11,734 nt of DNA, from assembly GCA_023435435.1 (NCBI GenBank), contig JAEYRW010000060.1:1-11734 (forward strand), given 5' to 3'. Positions 5,535 through 11,734 of this stretch are shown here, one piece after another. Below the pieces are notes generated by a model. The model made no database searches and was not told the origin of the DNA. It saw only the letters and a program-made list of their open reading frames with translations. The position numbers were made by a program, and so were the translations under genes. Positions within the stretch are counted from its first letter, which is position 1, and each line of letters starts with the position of its first letter. The DNA is from Bacillota bacterium. Lineage in GTDB: Bacteria; Bacillota; Clostridia; Christensenellales; Aristaeellaceae.

Positions 5535-6905
5535 ATGGCCATGTTTGATCTCATCGTGCTGGGCGGCGGCCCGGCGGGTTACCTGGGCGCGGAGCGCGCG
5601 GCCCACGCGGGGCTTAAAACCTGCATCATTGAAAAGCGCGCGCTGGGCGGCGTGTGCCTGAACGAGGGCTGCATTCCCTCCAAGGCGCTGCTCAACTCCG
5701 CGAAAATTTACGAGCACGCCAAGGAGGGCGCCAAGTACGGCGTCACGGCGGAAGCCGTCAAGCTCGACCAGAAGGCGGTCGTCACCCGGCGGGGCAAGGT
5801 CGTCCGGACCCTGGTGGCGGGCGTTGGCGCGAAAATGAAGGCGGCGGGCGTCACCGTCGTGAAGGAAGAGGGCGTGATTTCCGGGCGCGCGGACGGCTGC
5901 TACAAGGTCGTCGCGGGCGGCCAGGAATACACGGCGGCGAAGCTTCTCATCGCCACGGGTTCCTCGGCGCTCGTGCCGCCCATCCCCGGCGTGCGCGAGA
6001 ACATCGGCGGCTTCGTGCTCACCAACCGCGAGGTGCTGGAGCTTCCCGAGGTGCCCAAGGATTTCGTCATCATCGGCGGCGGCGTCATCGGCCTTGAAAT
6101 GGCCGCCTACTACTGCGTGGCGGGCGCGAAGGTGACTGTGGTGGAGATGCTCGACCACATCGCCGGCCCCACCGACCGCGAAATCTCCACCATGCTTCAG
6201 AAGGAATACGCCAAAAAGGGCGTGGACTTCAAGCTCAACACGAAGGTCGTCGCCGTGGAGCCGGGCAAGGTGCTCTGCGAGGCGGATGGAAAGACCCTCG
6301 AAATTCCCGCCGACAAGGTGCTTCTGTCCATCGGCCGGCGCGCCAATACGGCGAACATCGGCCTCGAGAGCATCGGCGTGGCGCTCAACCGGGGCGTCAT
6401 CGCCGTGGACGAAACCATGAAGACCAACGTCGAGGGTGTGTACGCCGCGGGCGACTGCGTGGGCGGCATCATGCTGGCGCACACGGCCTACCGTGAGGCG
6501 GAAGTGGCCGTCAATACCATGCTGGGCAAAAAGGACAAAATGCGCTACGGCGCGAACCCCTCCGTCATCTACACCCACCCGGAGGTGGCCTCCTGCGGAA
6601 TGACCGAGGAGGAAGCGCAGGCAAAGGGCCTCGACGTGGAAGTGAAAAAGCTCTCCATGCGCTACTCGGGCCGCTTCATCGCGGAGAACGAGGGCGAGGA
6701 TGGCATCTGCAAAATCCTCGTGGACAAAAAGCACAGGAATGTCGTGGGCGTCCACATGCTGGGCAATTCCAGCTCCGAGGCCATCTGGGGCGCCGCGGCG
6801 GTCATCGAAAGCGAAATGCGCGTCAAGGACGTCAAGGAAATCATATTCCCCCACCCAACCGTCAGCGAGATGATCCGCGAGGTCATCTGGGAATTCAACG
6901 ACTAA
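5535..6905 (+). CDS. lpdA: Dihydrolipoamide dehydrogenase (E3)
   Basis: This 456-residue flavoprotein reoxidises the dihydrolipoyl group of E2 and makes NADH. The N-terminal FAD site is GGGPAG (10-15). The redox-active disulfide is Cys41-Cys46 in GGVCLNEGCIPSK. The NAD-binding motif is GGGVIGLE (181-188). The second FAD contact is GVYAAGDCVGG (301-311), followed by LAHTAYREA. The catalytic pair His440-Glu445 lies in PHPTVSE in the C-terminal interface domain. There is no N-terminal lipoyl domain, unlike some E3 proteins in acetoin or pyruvate operons. The ATG at 5535 follows AAGGAG (5520-5525), which overlaps the E2 stop codon; a second ATG two codons on (5541) is possible. E1 begins 25 bp after the stop. 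The symbol reflects the enzyme class; the paralogue number in the genome is unknown. Confidence 0.94.
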   Translation: MAMFDLIVLGGGPAGYLGAERAAHAGLKTCIIEKRALGGVCLNEGCIPSKALLNSAKIYEHAKEGAKYGVTAEAVKLDQKAVVTRRGKVVRTLVAGVGAKMKAAGVTVVKEEGVISGRADGCYKVVAGGQEYTAAKLLIATGSSALVPPIPGVRENIGGFVLTNREVLELPEVPKDFVIIGGGVIGLEMAAYYCVAGAKVTVVEMLDHIAGPTDREISTMLQKEYAKKGVDFKLNTKVVAVEPGKVLCEADGKTLEIPADKVLLSIGRRANTANIGLESIGVALNRGVIAVDETMKTNVEGVYAAGDCVGGIMLAHTAYREAEVAVNTMLGKKDKMRYGANPSVIYTHPEVASCGMTEEEAQAKGLDVEVKKLSMRYSGRFIAENEGEDGICKILVDKKHRNVVGVHMLGNSSSEAIWGAAAVIESEMRVKDVKEIIFPHPTVSEMIREVIWEFND

Positions 6906-6930
6906 GGACTAACATAAGGGAGAGAAAATT

Positions 6931-9399
6931 ATGTCCAAGCAGCTATTCGTCGATCCGAATGTCGCGCGCGCGCCGGGCAAAATCACGTTCACGGACATTC
7001 CGGTCAACACCTATCAGAAAAAGGTCAAGGACGAGGTCGGCAACTTCACCCCCGATCAGTTCAAGCACATCTACCGCGACATGCTGTTTCTGCGCGAGTT
7101 CGAGACCATGATCCAGGAGATCAAGACCACCTCCGAATACAAGGGCGTCGGCTACACCCATCCCGGCCCGGCCCACCTTGGCATCGGCCAGGAGGCGTCC
7201 GCCGTGGGCGAGGCGTTCGTGCTGGAGGTCGAGGACATGATCTTCGGCTCCCACAGGAGCCACTGCGACATTCTCGCCAAGGGCCTCTCCGCCATCGAGA
7301 AGCTGTCCGACGACGCGCTCATGAAGATCATGAAGGAATTCCTGGGCGGAAAGACGCTGGCGGTTGCCGAGACCGAGGCCCACGAAACCGTGAAGGACCT
7401 CGCCATCAACTTCCTGCTCTACGGCGCCATGGCGGAAATCTTCGCGCGCGAGACGGGCTTCAACCGCGGCCTGGGCGGCTCCATGCACACGTTCTTCACC
7501 CCCTTCGGCATCTATCCCAACAACGCCATCGTGGGCGGCAGCGGTACCATCGCCATGGGCGCGGCGCTCTACAAGCGCGTCAACCGCAAAAAGGGCATCG
7601 TGGTGGCCAACATTGGCGACGGCTCTCTGGGCCGCGGCCCGGTGCTCGAGGCGCTCAACATGTCCGGCATGGGCCAGATGACCGAGCTGTGGGACGACGA
7701 CATGAAGGGCGGCCTGCCGGTCGTTTTCAACATCTTCAACAACATGTACGGCATGGGCGGCCAGACCGTGGGCGAGACCATGGGCTACGACATGCCCGCG
7801 CGGCTGGCGGCGGGCTTTAACCCCAACCAGATGAACACCGAGCGCATCGACGGTTGGAACCCGCTGGCCGTCATCGACGCTTATAAGCGCAAGAAGGCGC
7901 TGCTGGAAGAGGGCAAGGGCCCGTGCTTTCTGGACGTGGTTACCTACCGCATGTCCGGTCACAGCCCGTCCGATTCCTCCAGCTACCGCACCAAGGAGGA
8001 AATCGACGCCTGGTGGGCCCAGGACCCCATCGTCGAATTCCGCAAGCAGATGGTGGAGGCGGGCGTCGCCACCGAGGCGGACTGCGACACCATCAAGACC
8101 TATGTTGAAGACGCCATTCTGCGCAACTTCAAGCTCTCCATCGACGAGGCGCTCTCTCCCCGCATGAACCTCGAAAAGAACCCCGACGAGCTGGCGGACA
8201 TGATGTTCACCAACGGCCACGTGGAATCCTTCGGCACCCAGAAGCCGGACGTTCTCATGCCCATGGAGGAGAACCCCCGCGTCACCGCCATCGCCCGCAA
8301 AGAGCGCTACGCCTTTGCGGCGGACGGCAAGCCCGTCTCCAAAAACAAGGTCTATCAGCTGCGCGACGGCCTGTTCGAGGCGATCATCGACCGCTTCTAC
8401 AAGGATTCCTCCCTCGCCGCATGGGGCGAGGATGTGCGCGACTGGGGCGGCGCGTTCGCGGTGTACCGCGGGCTCACCGAGGCGCTTCCGTACCACAGGC
8501 TGTTCAACTCCCCCATCTCCGAATCCGCCATCGTGGGCGCGGCCGTCGGCTACGCCATGGCGGGCGGACGCGCGCTGGCCGAGCTCATGTACTGCGACTT
8601 CCTGGGCTGCGCGGGCGACGAGGTGTTCAACCAGATGGCCAAGTGGCAGGCGATGTCGGCCGACATCATCAAGATGCCCGTGGTTCTCAGGGTCTCCATC
8701 GGCTCCAAGTACGGCGCCCAGCATTCCCAGGACTGGACGGCGCTCACCGCGCACATCCCGGGCCTGAAGGTCGCCTTCCCCGCAACGCCCTATGACGCCA
8801 AGGGCCTCATGGCCACGGCGCTCTCCGGCACCGATCCTGTGGTGTTCTTCGAATCCCAGCGCATCTACGACGTGGGCGAACAGTTCCAAAAGGACGGCGT
8901 CCCGGCGGCGTATTACGAGATTCCCTTCGGCAAGGCCGACGTGAAGCTTGCGGGCGACGACGTCACCATCCTCACCTTCGGCGCGGTGCTCTACCGCGCG
9001 CTGGACGCCGCAAAGGCGCTCAAGGAAAAGTACGGCATGAACGCCGAGGTCATCGACGCGCGCACCATCGTGCCCTTTGACTATGACACGGTGATCGAAT
9101 CGGTGAAAAAAACCGGACGGCTGGTCATCGTCACCGATGCGTGCGAGCGCGGCTCCTTCGCCAGCGAGGTTGCCCGCCAGGTCACCGAGCTCGCCTTCGA
9201 CGAGTTGGACGCGCCGCCGGTGGTGGTCGCCTCGAGGAACTGGATCACCCCCGCCCACGAGCTGGAGGAGGAGTTCTTCCCGCAGCCCAGCTGGATCCTC
9301 GACGCCATCGACGCCAAGATCGTCCCGCTCAAGGGGCACGTGCGCACCACCAATCAGACCAAGGGCCAGAAGCTCATCAACGAGCGCAAGGGCGTATAA
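6931..9399 (+). CDS. Fused E1 alpha-beta subunit, thiamine-diphosphate-dependent 2-oxoacid (or acetoin) dehydrogenase
   Basis: This is one 822-residue chain joining both E1 subunits. The alpha half (about 40-415) has GSHRSHCDILAKG (106-118), GLGGSMHTF (180-188), the thiamine-diphosphate/Mg motif beginning GDG (229-231) and ending Asn270-Asn271, and YRMSGHSPSDSSSYR (339-353), matching the active-site loop. The beta half (about 475-800) has GED (499-501), NSPISESAIVGAAVGYA (526-542), GAQHSQD with His598 as the likely catalytic histidine, and PGLKVAFPATPYDAKGL. A region of about 60 residues links them. Compared with ordinary E1 alpha, the span GDG...NN is about 12 residues longer (extra residues near 249-260). 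About 45 extra residues lie near 120-168, between LAKG and FARETGFNRG. The ribosome site is in AAGGGAG (6916-6922). It is the last gene of the operon, followed by a terminator at 9409-9442. The class is secure; the substrate is not. Confidence 0.92.
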   Translation: MSKQLFVDPNVARAPGKITFTDIPVNTYQKKVKDEVGNFTPDQFKHIYRDMLFLREFETMIQEIKTTSEYKGVGYTHPGPAHLGIGQEASAVGEAFVLEVEDMIFGSHRSHCDILAKGLSAIEKLSDDALMKIMKEFLGGKTLAVAETEAHETVKDLAINFLLYGAMAEIFARETGFNRGLGGSMHTFFTPFGIYPNNAIVGGSGTIAMGAALYKRVNRKKGIVVANIGDGSLGRGPVLEALNMSGMGQMTELWDDDMKGGLPVVFNIFNNMYGMGGQTVGETMGYDMPARLAAGFNPNQMNTERIDGWNPLAVIDAYKRKKALLEEGKGPCFLDVVTYRMSGHSPSDSSSYRTKEEIDAWWAQDPIVEFRKQMVEAGVATEADCDTIKTYVEDAILRNFKLSIDEALSPRMNLEKNPDELADMMFTNGHVESFGTQKPDVLMPMEENPRVTAIARKERYAFAADGKPVSKNKVYQLRDGLFEAIIDRFYKDSSLAAWGEDVRDWGGAFAVYRGLTEALPYHRLFNSPISESAIVGAAVGYAMAGGRALAELMYCDFLGCAGDEVFNQMAKWQAMSADIIKMPVVLRVSIGSKYGAQHSQDWTALTAHIPGLKVAFPATPYDAKGLMATALSGTDPVVFFESQRIYDVGEQFQKDGVPAAYYEIPFGKADVKLAGDDVTILTFGAVLYRALDAAKALKEKYGMNAEVIDARTIVPFDYDTVIESVKKTGRLVIVTDACERGSFASEVARQVTELAFDELDAPPVVVASRNWITPAHELEEEFFPQPSWILDAIDAKIVPLKGHVRTTNQTKGQKLINERKGV

Positions 9400-9408
9400 C
9401 TTTCCCTT

Positions 9409-9442
9409 CCCGGCGCGACGGATTGTCGCGCCGGGCTTTTTT
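9409..9442 (+). terminator. Intrinsic terminator of the dehydrogenase operon
   Basis: CCCGGCGCGAC (9409-9419), loop GGATT and GTCGCGCCGGG (9425-9435) make a perfect 11-bp GC-rich stem, followed by C and six T (9437-9442). It lies 10 bp after the E1 stop codon. Its right arm is shared with the -35 region of the next promoter. Confidence 0.93.
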
Positions 9443-9452
9443 GTGCTATAAT
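9423..9452 (+). promoter_or_regulatory. Promoter of the methyltransferase-isomerase pair, overlapping the terminator
   Basis: A perfect TATAAT (9447-9452) with the extended -10 element TGC at 9444-9446. The best -35 is TTGTCG (9423-9428) at 18-bp spacing, which lies in the loop and right arm of the upstream terminator. Transcription should start near 9459, so the start codon must be the ATG at 9493 and not the GTG at 9457. Confidence 0.72.
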
Positions 9453-9492
9453 ATGGGTGTTGAAGAACGCCCAGTGCCGAAAGGAGCCGCAT

Positions 9493-10671
9493 ATGCTTTA
9501 TTGTTCGAGTTGCCAGAGGCTGGCCGAGGGAGACTGTCCCAATTGCGGGAGAAAGGCGAGGAAGCTCCGGGAGGTGCAGTCCAACGATCCCGTGCACTTC
9601 TTTACCGGCAATTATATACAGACCTCCTTGGTCGAACCGCTTCTGGAAGAAAGCGGGATTCCCTATTCCAAGATCGATGCCCACGGCGCGGCCCTCGCGA
9701 CGCTCACGGGCGACTATCTTGAGCAATACCTGCTGATCGTGCCCTACGCGGCCTACGAAAAGGCCGTGCGGCTGGTGGACGGCACGTTCGGCACGGATGC
9801 GGACTTCATGCGCAGCGTGAGTACGCTTGGCGTGGATCTTGACGCGCCCATGGATGACGGAAACACCGACGCAAACCGCGTTTCCGCCCAATACGCCCAA
9901 CCGGACAGGCACGACATCCGGCGCGCGCTCCACGCGCGGTTTACCATCGCGGACATTCCTTACGCCGACTGGCTGCTCGACCGCCTTGCCCTGGCGCCCG
10001 GCATGCGGATTCTCGACATCGGCTGCGGAAGCGGCGACATTTGGGCCTACCGCGCGCTGCCGGACGGTCTGTTCATCACAATGGCCGATTTCAGCGAGGG
10101 CATGCTCGAGGCCGCGCGGCAGCGAACCCAAGAGATCACCAACGCGCAATTTGAATTCACGCAGGCGGACGCCTGCCGGATGCCGTTCGAGGACGGGACG
10201 TACGACATGGTGCTGGCCTCGCACATGCTCTTTCACGTGAACGACCTTCATACGGCCCTTTCCGAAATCGCGCGGGTTTTGAAAAGCGACGGCAGGCTCT
10301 GCGCCACCACCATGTCGCGGCACAACCTGAAAGAGATGTATGCCCTGGCCGAGCGAAACGGCGTCGTGCTGCCCCAACCGCCCAACGGGTTCACACTGGA
10401 GGATGGGAAGGCCACCCTGTCGCGCTTTTTCGGGCGTGTGGCGCGGGAGGACTACGAATCGTCTCTGCAGGTCACCGAGGCGGAACCCCTGGTTCAATAC
10501 GTCCAGTCGGTGGACACATTCGGCGCGCAGAACGAGGACGGCATCCGGGCCATGCGCGCGGAGATTCAGCGGGCGATCGACGTGAACGGCAGCTACGACA
10601 TTTCAAAGCTCTCCTGTCTGTTTGTCTGCGTGGATATACAGGATTCCTTCGGCGAGCGGGAAGACGGATAA
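9493..10671 (+). CDS. Zinc-ribbon / DUF2007-like / SAM-dependent methyltransferase fusion protein
   Basis: This 392-residue protein has three visible parts. Residues 1-20 form a zinc ribbon with Cys4-x2-Cys7 and Cys15-x2-Cys18. Residues about 34-97 resemble DUF2007, a small domain called a putative signal-transducing module, with EPLLEESGIPY and YLLIVPYAAYEKA as its typical strand-helix pieces. Residues about 141-275 are a class I methyltransferase: motif I LDIGCGSGD (174-182), acidic ADFSEGM (198-204), ADACRMPF (225-232) and DMVLASHMLFHV (238-249), the Methyltransf_11 pattern. The C-terminal 115 residues are not recognised. The start at 9493 has AAAGGAG at 9480-9486, and the promoter -10 excludes the earlier GTG. 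The isomerase gene follows after 30 bp. The methyl acceptor is unknown. The zinc ribbon plus DUF2007 may bind a protein or nucleic acid partner, but that is speculation. Confidence 0.85.
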   Translation: MLYCSSCQRLAEGDCPNCGRKARKLREVQSNDPVHFFTGNYIQTSLVEPLLEESGIPYSKIDAHGAALATLTGDYLEQYLLIVPYAAYEKAVRLVDGTFGTDADFMRSVSTLGVDLDAPMDDGNTDANRVSAQYAQPDRHDIRRALHARFTIADIPYADWLLDRLALAPGMRILDIGCGSGDIWAYRALPDGLFITMADFSEGMLEAARQRTQEITNAQFEFTQADACRMPFEDGTYDMVLASHMLFHVNDLHTALSEIARVLKSDGRLCATTMSRHNLKEMYALAERNGVVLPQPPNGFTLEDGKATLSRFFGRVAREDYESSLQVTEAEPLVQYVQSVDTFGAQNEDGIRAMRAEIQRAIDVNGSYDISKLSCLFVCVDIQDSFGEREDG

Positions 10672-10686
10672 TATTCATTTCAAATC

Positions 10687-10693
10687 AGGGAGG
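10687..10693 (+). promoter_or_regulatory. Ribosome binding site of the isomerase/epimerase gene
   Basis: AGGGAGG lies 8 nt before the ATG at 10702. No promoter boxes are visible in the 30-bp gap, so the gene probably depends on the promoter at 9423-9452. Confidence 0.75.
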
Positions 10694-10701
10694 CAACCGG
10701 C

Positions 10702-11550
10702 ATGAAGATCGGCATACAGCTCTATTCCGTCCGCAACCACATGGCGGAAAACCCCATTGAAACCGTCCGCAGGGTCGTAGAGACTGGGTATCGCAATCTG
10801 GAAGTGGCCAACCACAACGCGCTCCAGGACAGCGGCGTCGGCTTCGGCGTCCCCGCGCGGGATATGAAGGCGCTGCTTTCCGACCTCAACGCAGAGGTGT
10901 TCAGCGCGCACATCTACCCCCTTGACCCCGCGCGCATGGACAGAATCCTCGACTATCACGCGGAAATCGGCACGAAATTTTTCGTCGAGCCCATCGTGTT
11001 TTACGAGGACCGCGACGACGTGCTGCGCAAGGCGGAGGCGTTCAACGCGGTGGGCGAGCGCTGCCGCGCGGCGGGCATGGAATTTCTGTATCACAACCAC
11101 TATCAGGAATTCCAGACCTTTGGCGGAGAAGCCGTATACGACCTGCTCATGGACAACACCGACCCGACGCTTGTCAAAATTGAGCTCGACACCTACTGGA
11201 CCATGCGCGCCGGACAGGACCCGGCGCTGCTGCTCAAAAAGTTCGGGAAGCGCGTGCGCCTCGTCCATCAAAAGGACTTCCCCAAGGGCGCCGAGGACAG
11301 GCTGAACCTGCTCGCCGCGCGGGCGAACGGGCGGATCGACATGGAATCCTTCTCGGCCAGCATCGCCCCCGACACCTTCACCGAAATCGGCACGGGCATC
11401 ATCGACATCCAGAAGATCATCGACACCGCGAACAGCGCCTGCGAAAGCGCATACATCGTCCTTGAGCAGGACCATTCCCAGTACGACGAGCTGGAAAGCA
11501 TCCGCGTCAGCATGGAGCATTTCCGGCGGTTCAAGGGCATCCAATGGTAA
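10702..11550 (+). CDS. Sugar phosphate isomerase/epimerase-like TIM-barrel protein
   Basis: This 282-residue cytoplasmic protein belongs to the xylose isomerase-like TIM-barrel (AP endonuclease 2) family. It begins with the typical first strand KIGIQLYSVR (2-11). It carries YHNHYQEF (130-137), IELDTYW (160-166), VHQKDF (188-193) and VLEQDHS (253-259). Glu136 or Glu161, Asp163, His189 and Glu255 are plausible metal ligands by comparison with the family. Such proteins isomerise, epimerise or dehydrate sugars, inositols and keto-sugars; this one cannot be tied to a substrate. It follows the methyltransferase gene by 30 bp and is probably its operon partner, though no shared pathway is obvious. 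A terminator lies 98 bp downstream. The fold is secure; the reaction is unknown. Confidence 0.88.
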   Translation: MKIGIQLYSVRNHMAENPIETVRRVVETGYRNLEVANHNALQDSGVGFGVPARDMKALLSDLNAEVFSAHIYPLDPARMDRILDYHAEIGTKFFVEPIVFYEDRDDVLRKAEAFNAVGERCRAAGMEFLYHNHYQEFQTFGGEAVYDLLMDNTDPTLVKIELDTYWTMRAGQDPALLLKKFGKRVRLVHQKDFPKGAEDRLNLLAARANGRIDMESFSASIAPDTFTEIGTGIIDIQKIIDTANSACESAYIVLEQDHSQYDELESIRVSMEHFRRFKGIQW

Positions 11551-11648
11551 CCCGCTGAAGCGAAGCGCTGGAAATGCCGCGGAGAGCAACCCCATGGGGC
11601 GGCTGGACGGGGCAAACGCGGCCCTGCCGGAATGGCCAAACAGAACAA

Positions 11649-11685
11649 GGCGGCCCGGGGATTCTTCCCCGGGCCGCCGGTTTTT
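11649..11685 (+). terminator. Intrinsic terminator after the isomerase gene, possibly bidirectional
   Basis: A 13-bp perfect stem (11649-11661 with 11666-11678) surrounds a TTCT loop, followed by GG and five T (11681-11685). On the minus strand the stem is followed by TTGTTCTGTTT, so it may also stop a converging transcript from the right. The 98 bp between the isomerase stop and the stem hold no convincing gene. Confidence 0.85.
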
Positions 11686-11734
11686 CTCCTAAGATTGTTT
11701 CCGTCGAGCCCGCGCAGCGCACCGTGATCTGGGT

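Noticed and set aside
4091..6854. Two long minus-strand open frames (487 and 452 codons) opposite E2 and E3
   Set aside because: They are antisense shadows of E2 and E3, with the same His/Gly/Arg-rich composition and no recognisable domain or translation signals.
9457..9492. In-frame GTG at 9457 as the start of the methyltransferase fusion
   Set aside because: It falls within or before the expected transcription start near 9459 and has no ribosome site. ATG 9493 begins directly at the zinc ribbon with AAAGGAG upstream.
6943..10497. A very long open frame (1184 codons) on the minus strand opposite the fused E1 and the methyltransferase
   Set aside because: It runs through a strong terminator and a promoter, has no ribosome site or promoter of its own, and is rich in His, Arg, Gly and Val as expected for the antisense of GC3-biased genes. 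The plus-strand genes have unmistakable motifs.
11551..11692. Small plus-strand open frame (ATG at 11594) after the isomerase
   Set aside because: It runs through the terminator stem and ends just past the T-run. The peptide shows no recognisable pattern.
11689..11734. Possible end of a converging minus-strand gene with a TAG stop at 11691-11689
   Set aside because: An Arg-rich frame could end just before the bidirectional-looking terminator, but only about 14 codons are visible, so it cannot be supported.

Overview
The window is GC-rich, densely coding bacterial chromosome. Most third codon positions are G or C, and strong AAGGAGG-type ribosome binding sites precede nearly every gene. Clear SigA/sigma-70-type promoters are present. 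Together with the protein families (a fused E1 alpha/beta dehydrogenase, a U32 protein and PsuG) this suggests a high-GC Bacillota, probably an anaerobic Clostridia-type organism. That placement is inference; no rRNA or other marker gene is present. I see no mobile element, CRISPR array, tRNA, rRNA or large repeat.

Left part (1-3930). A pseudouridine-5'-phosphate glycosidase gene (psuG, minus strand) diverges from a plus-strand pair: an MFS transporter and a U32-family protein of the tRNA-U34-hydroxylation (TrhP) type, overlapping by 11 bp. The 132-bp psuG/MFS gap holds two back-to-back, near-consensus promoters and two perfect inverted repeats, so both sides are probably controlled together. 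A minus-strand Nudix hydrolase converges on the U32 gene. Only 9 bp separate the two stop codons, and both lie within a small hairpin.

Centre (3930-9450). A divergent promoter region drives a three-gene operon for a complete 2-oxoacid dehydrogenase-type complex in the order E2 (lipoyl acyltransferase), E3 (dihydrolipoamide dehydrogenase), E1. The E1 is one 822-residue chain with the alpha half followed by the beta half. It carries two apparent extra segments close to the thiamine-diphosphate site. E1 would decarboxylate a 2-oxoacid (or cleave acetoin) and load the acyl group on the E2 lipoyl lysine, E2 would pass it to CoA, and E3 would reoxidise lipoate and make NADH. The true substrate cannot be read from the sequence. 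The operon ends in a strong intrinsic terminator.

Right part (9423-11734). A promoter overlapping that terminator starts a second transcript. It encodes an unusual zinc-ribbon/DUF2007-like/SAM-methyltransferase fusion and, 30 bp later, a sugar-phosphate isomerase/epimerase-like TIM barrel. A 13-bp-stem terminator follows. The last 40 or so bases hold nothing that can be called with confidence.

Most of this is recognisable metabolism. The features most worth a second look are the fused E1 with its insertions, the methyltransferase fusion, and the symmetric psuG/MFS control region.
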